Positions 57,190 through 64,000 of a DNA stretch of 64,000 nucleotides are shown piece by piece. A program made the position numbers and the translations under genes. The number at the start of each line of letters is the position of its first letter. Position 1 is the stretch's first letter. The notes under the pieces were generated by a model. That model was not told the origin of the DNA and did not search any database. It was given only the letters and a program-made list of their open reading frames with translations. Source of the stretch: Daucus carota subsp. sativus (Eukaryota > Streptophyta > Magnoliopsida > Apiales > Apiaceae); the NCBI RefSeq assembly GCF_001625215.2, contig NC_030383.2, positions 58,208,949 to 58,272,948 on the forward strand, in the 5' to 3' direction.

Positions 57190-59241
57190 ATGGCTAATGA
57201 TACTAAAAGAAGGCAACTTGATACTGGATCCAGAGCTGTTGATAGAATTAGCAACTTGCCCGTAAACTTAAAAGACCTCATCCTCGCTTGCCACTGCACG
57301 ATGCCGCAAGAACAGCTGTCCTCTCAAAAAGTTGGAGTAGTGTATGGGAAATGCACCCAGTCTTGGTTTTTGATTATGTATTTTTCTCCCGAATGGCTTC
57401 AGGAAAAAATGAACAGCCCCAAGTATCTAATGTTTCAAGAACCATCAGTAACATTCTTTTCCTTCACGATGGTCCTGTCTCCATATTCCATCTTTCTGTT
57501 CCTTCAAGGTTTCCCCTTCATAAGTTGGATGCGGATTTGTGGATCAAACGAATATGGAAAAGTGGGATTAGGATATTAGAGCTTATTAATGAAACACTAG
57601 TTCCCTAGCTACACTATGCCTTCTTATCTGTTTTCGTGTTTGGAGCTGACAAATTTGACACTCAATAATTGTATACTCAACCCACCCCAAAGATTTGGAG
57701 GTTTCAGGAATCTGATTGAAGTTACACTCTCACGTGTCAAAATAACTGCTGACGTTTTATTTGGGACTCGACTTGAAAGAATGAGATTGGATTCTTGCAC
57801 TGGGATTAAACATCTGGGATGCCAATTCAACTATCAGAACAATCTCATTCGCGATTGAGTATCATTAGCATTAAAGAAATCGATTGGCAATGGTTTGAAA
57901 CAACGGAAAAGCTTCATTTTCTACGTCTCACATTGCAAGGAAATTCTAGGAAAAACATCAATGATTTGGACAAATTGCTTGGGAATATGCCTAATATCTA
58001 TGGTCTTTTCCTCAAAATTTTTTTCCCAAGGGTCAGTAAAAACCTTACAAATATTACTGATTTGTTCTTTTCCTAAAGGTCTATGAAAATCATACAGGAT
58101 TTACAAAATATGGTTAGCGAGTAACAATACATTTGGAAGTTTATAAGCCAATTGTGTCTCACAGTCTACTCTTATTGCTTGTCATGTATATATGTAGTTT
58201 CTGGAACAGGTGCATCTATTTCCAATAAACTTACAACCACATTGGTGAACTTGAAAACTCTGCAACTTTCCTTTGCTGGAGGTTGGGATTGGGTTTTCAT
58301 TCAGCGTGTCCTGTGCTTGATCAGAAGTTCGCGCAAGCTCAAACATCTTCATATATCGCCGGTGAGGATTAATACTATAATCCGAACCTATCTTGTGTAT
58401 TCTGAATGTGATTGTTATTCTGATAACTTTACAGTTGCTACTTCTCTATATAGAAATCAAGAAATGAGTATACATTATAAAGCTATGCATGCCCCCGAAT
58501 TTGGATCTTTGTTAGTGAGCTGAATTTTTTTCTTCCTAGTTTATGTCTGCTTAAATAAATCTCGTGTTGTCTCTTGTAAACGTTAATTTTTATCAGAAGA
58601 ACTTTTGTATTATCTCCAAACTAATCACATTAATATACAATATAATTATAATTTATAAACATCTCAAGTATCATGCTGTCTATTATATCTGAATATCTGC
58701 TGTACTCTTGGTCCTTATTTAAATTTGTTTCTTGAAACTGTTTTGTGAATAAAGCATTGTCATGCATATACAATATTCTGTTATTTGAAAAGGTTAGGAC
58801 TCGTTATTAGCAGAGATTTACTATATATATCCACGATATTTCTTTCTCCTAGTAACAAAACCCTCTGAGGCTCAGATGCCTGAATATTTCCTTGTTTACT
58901 ACCATTGTGATAAGAATCATGCATTTATATGCAGATATTTGGAGTAAACAACATGCGTGGTACTGAGTCAATGGCAGCTAGCAGGGCTGAACAATATATG
59001 CTATCACCAAATTTCGTCAATATGATTCTTGACCAACTTGAAACTGCGCATCTAGGGAATGTGGAGGCCGTGTGAGCTTCATTTTATAAAGCTTTTGCTT
59101 GCATCTCCCCCTTCGCTTAGATGGATTAAGATTTCTAAAAGCGACTCAATTGGTGGTCCTAGAGAAGAGTTGAGGATTCTAGGAGAGGTTACGCGGTTCC
59201 CAAGAGCATCTGCTACTGCAGAATTGATATGGAATTTTTAG
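57190..59241 (+). pseudogene. F-box/LRR/FBD gene copy A5, multiply frameshifted
   Basis: The family structure is complete in outline (exon 1 57190-58035, exon 2 from about 58199, exon 3 from about 58935) but broken repeatedly. A 4-base loss lies inside the F-box (LKDLIL then CTCGCTTGCC, about 57282). A 4-base gain sits near 57608 (CCTAGCTACAC), another shift after NNLIRD at about 57857, a one-base loss early in exon 2 (GGAACAGGTGC), and a small loss in exon 3 near 59060 (GGAGGCCGTGTGAGC). The FBD end is still readable (LHFIKLLLASPPSLRWIKIS). It is the most decayed type A copy. Confidence 0.88.
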
Positions 59242-60530
59242 CAAAAAAATATGGACTTCTGCTGGTAGCCAGGAGGATTGGTGAGAGTATCTGCTATTAT
59301 AAATAGTCTTATTAGTCATCATTACTCCCTTATTAGATTTTTAATGCCCATTATTTTTATTGTTATGTTTGCACTGTCTGGGTCCTTGACATTCGGGATA
59401 TTATTAGAGGGTTTTTTTCCTGATAGATAGATGACTTAAATTTTTGATGTATAATGACATTTAACGAAAAATTGACTCATCTCATGATTTTTCTCGTCAC
59501 ATATTTCATTTGATTGTTTGCTGTCCTATACTTTTGCAGGAAAAAATAGAATCAATTTGTCTTGATTCAGAACTAAAATTCCTGTTCAACAAATAAGAAT
59601 GAAGAGATCGTAAAACTCGCAATTGTGTCTGCAGACATGAAAAAAAGAGAGAGCATAATTAGTAGCCTTCACCAAAAAAGTTTGAGGATAGTACAGAGAC
59701 CAACCACAATGGTGTTTCTTACGCTTAGAACTCTGGCAATAAATAATACTACCAACTAGTAGGAGTTGTAGTAGTTGCCCATATCATCTGTCCAGTGGTG
59801 GATGGTCTAGGGTAGGGGTGTGCATTCGGTTCGGTTACCCGAAAACCGAACTAAAAAACCGAAATAATTTCGGTTTGGTTAACCGAAAACCGAACCGAAA
59901 ACCGAAATAATCTGTCCATAACTTTTACTCTAATTTTTTTTCAGCTGGCTGCTTAGCTTGCCATGCATGATGCATCGGTGATTCATGCTTCAAAGTAATG
60001 ACTGAAGACAGAGCGCCTGCTTGTTTTGGCTAGTAGCCTACTGTCTGTATTTGCTTGCTTGTTAGAGCAGTTGCTTGCTTGCCTTCAGATTTTCATACAC
60101 TATTTTGGTTTCGGTTTCAGTTAACCGAATGCACAGCCTTACTCTAGGGTAACACACAACCCTCCCAAACCTTCAAGTCTTCAACTCTTCTTCAACAAAT
60201 ATTTTTGTCCTATATTTTTGCAGGAAAAAAATAGAATCAATTTGTCTGGACTCAGAATTAAAATTTCTGTTCAACAAATAAGAATGAAGAGATTGTAAAA
60301 ATTCGCAATTGTGTTTGCAGAAATGAAAAAGAGAAAGCATAATTAGTAGCCTTCACCAAAAAAGTTTGAGGATAGGACAGACCAACCATAGTGGTGTTTC
60401 AAGCAAGCTGATTTAATGACTTCTTACGCTTAGAACTCTGGCAATATATAATACTACCAAATAGTAGGAGTTCTAGTCAACTGTCAAGCCCATATCATTT
60501 GTGCAGTGGTGGATGCTCTAGGGTAAAACA
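59242..60530. repeat. Tandemly repeated type P 3' segment with a MITE in one copy
   Basis: About 59540-59814 plus 60143-60205 is a duplicate of 60222-60560 (TTTTTGCAGGAAAAAATAGA to AACCTTCAACTCTTCTT). The first copy is interrupted by the element at 59815-60142. Before it lies the A5 3' flank. No gene beyond the FBD tail remnants on the - strand. Confidence 0.6.
59815..60142. mobile_element. MITE with GGTGTGCATTCGGTT ends, 9-bp target duplication
   Basis: The ends GGGGTGTGCATTCGGTTCGG and GTTAACCGAATGCACAGCC are inverted, and TCTAGGGTA is repeated on both sides (59806-59814, 60143-60151). The sister repeat at about 60519 (GATGCTCTAGGGTAAAAC) preserves the empty site. Internal CCGAAAACCGAA words are repeated near the left end. 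Mutator- or hAT-type by target size. Confidence 0.75.
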
Positions 60531-61110
60531 TTAACTCTCCGAAACCTTCAACTCTTCTTTAGGATCAACGATAACCAGGCTTTTACAAAGTTTCATCCGT
60601 CTGGGAGAAGGCGAAGATGCAAGCAAAAGCTTTATGAAATGAAGCTCCAACCTCGAACCCACCATTCCATGTACAACCACATTTTTAAGTTTGTAGAGAA
60701 TCATGTCGTCGAAGTTTGGTGATTGCAAATAGCGATTGACCCTGCTAACAGCTAATGTCTCCGTCCCATTCCTAGCTGCCAATGACTCTGCGTTATCCCA
60801 TTTCTTGTCACAATGACATGCATAGGAATATTTAAGCATCAGCGAGACATGTTAGTATATTTAAGTCGACTCCACGAGAAAGAAGTAAATCATATATTAG
60901 GGAGCTATGTTAGTATGAGTTCTCACCATAAATATATCTATTGAGCGCAGGTTGGGCGAAGTTCTGATCAAGCACAAAGCATACTGAATCTGAATCAGAT
61001 CATAGATATCGATACAGGTGAGTAGTAGAGTGTTTAAGTTCTCCATTGTTACTGACATTTCGGGAAAAGCCATGGAGGAAAACACCCCAGATATTAGGAT
61101 ATTGCCAAAG
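60531..61110 (-). pseudogene. Type P F-box remnant P4 (exon 2 and last exon)
   Basis: The - strand reads MENLNTLLLTCIDIYDL and IRTSPNLRSIDIFM (exon 2, 61050-60930, donor at GTGAGAAC). It is followed by a last exon with LAVSRVNRYLQSPNFDDMIL and ELHFIKLLLASSPSPRRMKL (about 60790-60570), then a frameshifted end. A trace of the exon 1 end is at about 61110-61080. No F-box remains. Confidence 0.7.
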
Positions 61111-62055
61111 AGCTCGTCTACACTGATGTCTTTCTTTCTATAAAATTGGCAATTTTTCCAGAAATTGGCAATTTCTTTCTATATATTGCACTCCTCGTAA
61201 TAAATAATTAGTTATTATTAAACTTCCGTTAACAAATAAATTTAAAAAGTTCGAATAAAGTTATGCCAAATAAACAACTTATATCGAAAACACATGAATA
61301 ATGCAAAGGGTCATTTGGTTCTAGAGATCCAGGTTAATGTTTTATGAAATCAAGATATCATTGTTGATATTTTGGTTAAGTGATATAAGTAATTAATTTA
61401 AATTAATTTATTTCTTTAATATATATTTAAAAGTTACAAACAATAATATAAATAAATATGAAAAAAATAATTACTCAAGCTCTTGTTTCATAAATCAAAG
61501 AGTAATGTACCTCAAATCTTGGCCCAACTTTTTTCCCGAATGATGTGATAGTGATTTCAAGTAGATAATTTGTGTGTATATAAGGATTCCATTATTATTA
61601 ATGTGCGGGAAACCAATCGAATATTCCCAACCAGGGTTGAAGAAAATATTTTTTGAACAATTTTAGGATACGTAGCATTTTCCCCATATCATAACAATTT
61701 ACCCTTATATGAAAATCTAATATTTGCTCATGTCCCAACAAATTTTTTACACTTCTTTTTCCAATAAGTTATAAGTGTCATCTAATTATTTACATTTCAA
61801 AAAATATCAATTAGTTCTATCAATTAGTATCAATGATTTGACAACACGAGCCAATTAGTCTAAATATGTTTATGATCCATAATAAATTTTAAAAGTATGG
61901 TGAATAATATTATTATTGCTAAATAGTAAATATAATATTTTCACTCGCTTAAACAAAGGAATCAAACTTACATATTTTATAAAAAAAATGATAAATAATA
62001 GACATGTTCCAAATAAGATAATTATACAAAAATATAATTTAAAATACAATATAAA
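61111..62055. other. AT-rich intergenic DNA
   Basis: No gene or clear element ends until the Helitron-like terminus at 62056. Confidence 0.4.
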
Positions 62056-62078
62056 TTAGCGACCCGTGCCGGGTTTGT
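62056..62078 (-). mobile_element. Possible Helitron 3' terminus
   Basis: On the - strand AACCCGGCACGGGTCGCTAA precedes T: a perfect 5-bp stem (ACCCG/CGGGT, loop GCA) two bases before CTAA, followed by T. This fits the CTRR rule, but the spacing is shorter than usual. If real, the body extends to the right, toward copy A6; its 5' end would be beyond the window or lost. Confidence 0.35.
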
Positions 62079-62129
62079 AGTGTCCAACATTTGGGTGGTA
62101 CAGTATGATCGTAGGGGAAGTGAATACGA

Positions 62130-62646
62130 AAGGACGCGCATCCCAAGACCCGAGCTTCTTCTGCTTCCCCAGTTTAGATACCATTGTCCATTGCAATATC
62201 GCAACAAGTCAGGTACATCTTTCATTCCTTTTGATTCCTGTTTTACTCATTAGAATGCGCTTTTTCAGGAATATGTTTAAATCTCACACTTGTTTGTTGA
62301 ATGGCTTGTTTGTATGAGTCTTGTGAAGATGGAAGTACATGAAATTATGTGCTATGAGCAATTTGTAAAATACTTGTTGGGAATAGTATCTCTTTCATTT
62401 TGAAGTGTGGGTTTTTCAAATTCCTTTTGATTCTTGTTTTACTCATTAGAATGTTTGTTTTCATGAATATTCTTAAGTCTTGATGTGTAAATATGTTAAA
62501 ATCTCACAGTGCTTTATTGAAATTATGTGCTATGAGCAATTTATTAGAACTACCACTAAGAATACTAAATGCTCTGTGTGTGTTAGTGTATGGGTTACTA
62601 AATGCTTGTTGTGAATAGTATCTCTTTCATTTTGATGTCTACCAGC
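62130..62646 (+). promoter_or_regulatory. Leader exon and leader intron of copy A6
   Basis: The leader exon ends ACAAGTCAG|GTACATC (62210/62211), identical in context to A4. The G-box segment seen in the other copies is missing here: the sequence goes from GAAAGGACGCGCATCCC directly, a deletion of the CACGTGTC part. The acceptor TACCAG precedes the ATG at 62647. Confidence 0.5.
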
Positions 62647-63826
62647 ATGGATTATGATACTAAAAGAGGGCAACTTGATACTGGATCCAGAGCTGTTGAC
62701 AGAATTAGCAACTTGCCCGTAAACTTAAAAGACCTCATACTGGAACGCTTGCCACTGCACGATGCCGCAAGAACAGCTGTCCTCTCAAAAAGTTGGAGAA
62801 ATGTATGGGAAATGCAACCAGTCTTGGTTTTTGATAATGTATTTTTCTCCCGAATGGTTTCAGGAAAAGATGAACAGGGCCAAGTATCTAATGTTTCAAG
62901 AACCATCAGTAACATTCTTTTACTTCACGATGGTCCTGTCTCCAGATTCCATCTTTCTGTTCCTTTAGAGTTTCCTCTTCATAAGTGTTTGGATGCAGAT
63001 TTGTGGATCAAACGAATATCGAAAAGTGGGATTAGGATATTAGAGCTTAGTAATGAAACACGAGTTCCTTACACTATGCCTTCTTATCTGTTTTCATGTT
63101 TAGAGTTGACTCATTTGACACTCGAAAATTGTATACTCAACCCACCCGGAAGGTTTGGAGGTTTCAGGAATCTGATTGAAGTTACACTCTCACGTGTCGA
63201 AATTGCTGCTAATATGTCATTTGGGACTCGACTTAAAAGAATCACATTGGATGGTTGCACTGGGATTAAACATCTGGGATGCCAATTCAACTATCAGCAC
63301 AATCTCATTCGTGAATTGGTGATCATTAGCAGTGAAGGAATTGATTGGCGATGGTTTGCAACCACCAAAAAGGTTCATTTTCTAGGTCTCTCATTGGAAG
63401 GGTCTTCAAATTCTAGGAAAAACATCACGGATTTAGACAAGTTACTTGGGAATATGCCTAATATCGAAGAACTTTTCCTCGACAAATTTTTCCTAAGGGT
63501 TAGTAAAAACTATACAAATTTCACAAATTTGTTCTTTTGCTAAAGGTCTATGAAAATCATACAGAATTTACAAATATGGTTAGCGAGTAACAATACATTT
63601 GAAAGTTTACAGCAATTGTGTCTGACAGTCTACTTTTATTGCTTGTCATGTATATATGTAGTTTCTGAAACCAGGTGCATCTCTGTCCAATAGACTTACA
63701 ACCACATTGGTGAACTTAAAAACTCTGCTACTTTCCTGTGCTGGAGGTTGGGATTGGGTTATCATTCAGCGTATCCTGTGCTTGATTAGAAGTTCGCCCA
63801 AGCTGAAAAAACTTCATATATGGCCG
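62647..63826 (+). CDS. F-box/LRR protein copy A6, exons 1 and 2; last exon outside the window
   Basis: Exon 1 62647-63498 (284 codons) and exon 2 63662-63826 (55 codons) are open and phase 0, with the same borders as A2 and A4. The F-box is DRISNLPVNLKDLILERLPL with AVLSKSWRNVW; LRR LTHLTLENCILNPPGRFGGF; exon 2 IRSSPKLKKLHIWP. The N-terminus MDYDTKRGQLDTGSRAVD is close to A4. The FBD exon should lie some 600-900 bases on, past the window end, so intactness cannot be judged. From about 63950 intron 2 departs from its siblings (TGGGTCATGTTCTACTTAG), probably an inserted element running off the edge. Confidence 0.82.
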
Positions 63827-64000
63827 GTGAGAATTAATACTATATTTCGAAACTATCTTGTGTATTCACTATTCTGAATGTGATTGTTATTCTGATAACT
63901 TTACAGTTGCTACTTCTCTATAGAAATCAAGAAATGAGTATAAATTATATGGGTCATGTTCTACTTAGAACCATTAGCCTAAGAACCCTTAGCATTTATT

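Overview
ORGANISM AND OVERVIEW. This is nuclear DNA of a flowering plant, almost certainly a eudicot. The evidence is AT-rich intergenic DNA, genes with small phase-0 introns, an F-box/LRR/FBD gene cluster, a plant PP2A B' subunit gene, and many Stowaway-, Mutator-, Harbinger- and hAT-like miniature elements. An asterid (possibly Apiaceae) is only a guess. No bacterial, viral or CRISPR-like feature is seen. LAYOUT. 1-4.4 kb: low-complexity DNA and the two ends of a broken protein kinase gene. 4.4-8.1 kb: one clean single-copy gene, a PP2A B56/B' regulatory subunit with an intron in its 5' leader and one coding intron. 8.3-64 kb: an amplified F-box/LRR/FBD cluster. Type A genes lie on the + strand (five main copies plus one detached last exon). 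Type B genes lie on the - strand (three copies). A third, wholly decayed type P lies on the - strand. The order A(+), P(-), B(-) recurs, so a convergent block was duplicated as a unit. All A and B genes share one architecture: an untranslated leader exon, a leader intron ending just before the ATG, a first coding exon of about 780-850 bp (F-box plus LRR), a second of 159-165 bp, and a last of about 309 bp (FBD), with both coding introns in phase 0. CODING STATE. Complete copies are A2 (14746-17111), A4 (45030-47155) and B3 (51420-49196). A6 (from 62647) is intact as far as the window goes. A1 has a 7-bp tandem duplication that shifts frame. B1 has a single in-frame stop in its last exon. A5 is multiply frameshifted. 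B2 has intact exons, but its second intron carries an insertion of about 13.1 kb. MAIN FINDING. That insertion (25505-38600) has the termini of a Helitron in - orientation: a 5' TC end, a 3' hairpin followed by CTAG, and insertion between A and T without target duplication. It shows no Rep/helicase. It holds exon fragments of at least five unrelated genes (a C2/GRAM-type protein, a PDR-type ABC transporter, an aldo-keto reductase, an HMGB protein, and RNA polymerase I/III subunit RPAC1 twice), all on the Helitron sense strand, plus later nested MITEs and a tRNA-derived SINE. HOW THE GENES WORK. The F-box proteins would be SCF ubiquitin-ligase substrate adaptors, and the B' protein a targeting subunit of PP2A. 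They are not obviously connected. The type A leader exons carry a repeated G-box/ABRE-like core (CACGTGTC), suggesting shared control. I did not find a clearly new biochemical system; the most notable structures are the gene-capturing Helitron inside a live-looking F-box gene and the modular duplication of the cluster.
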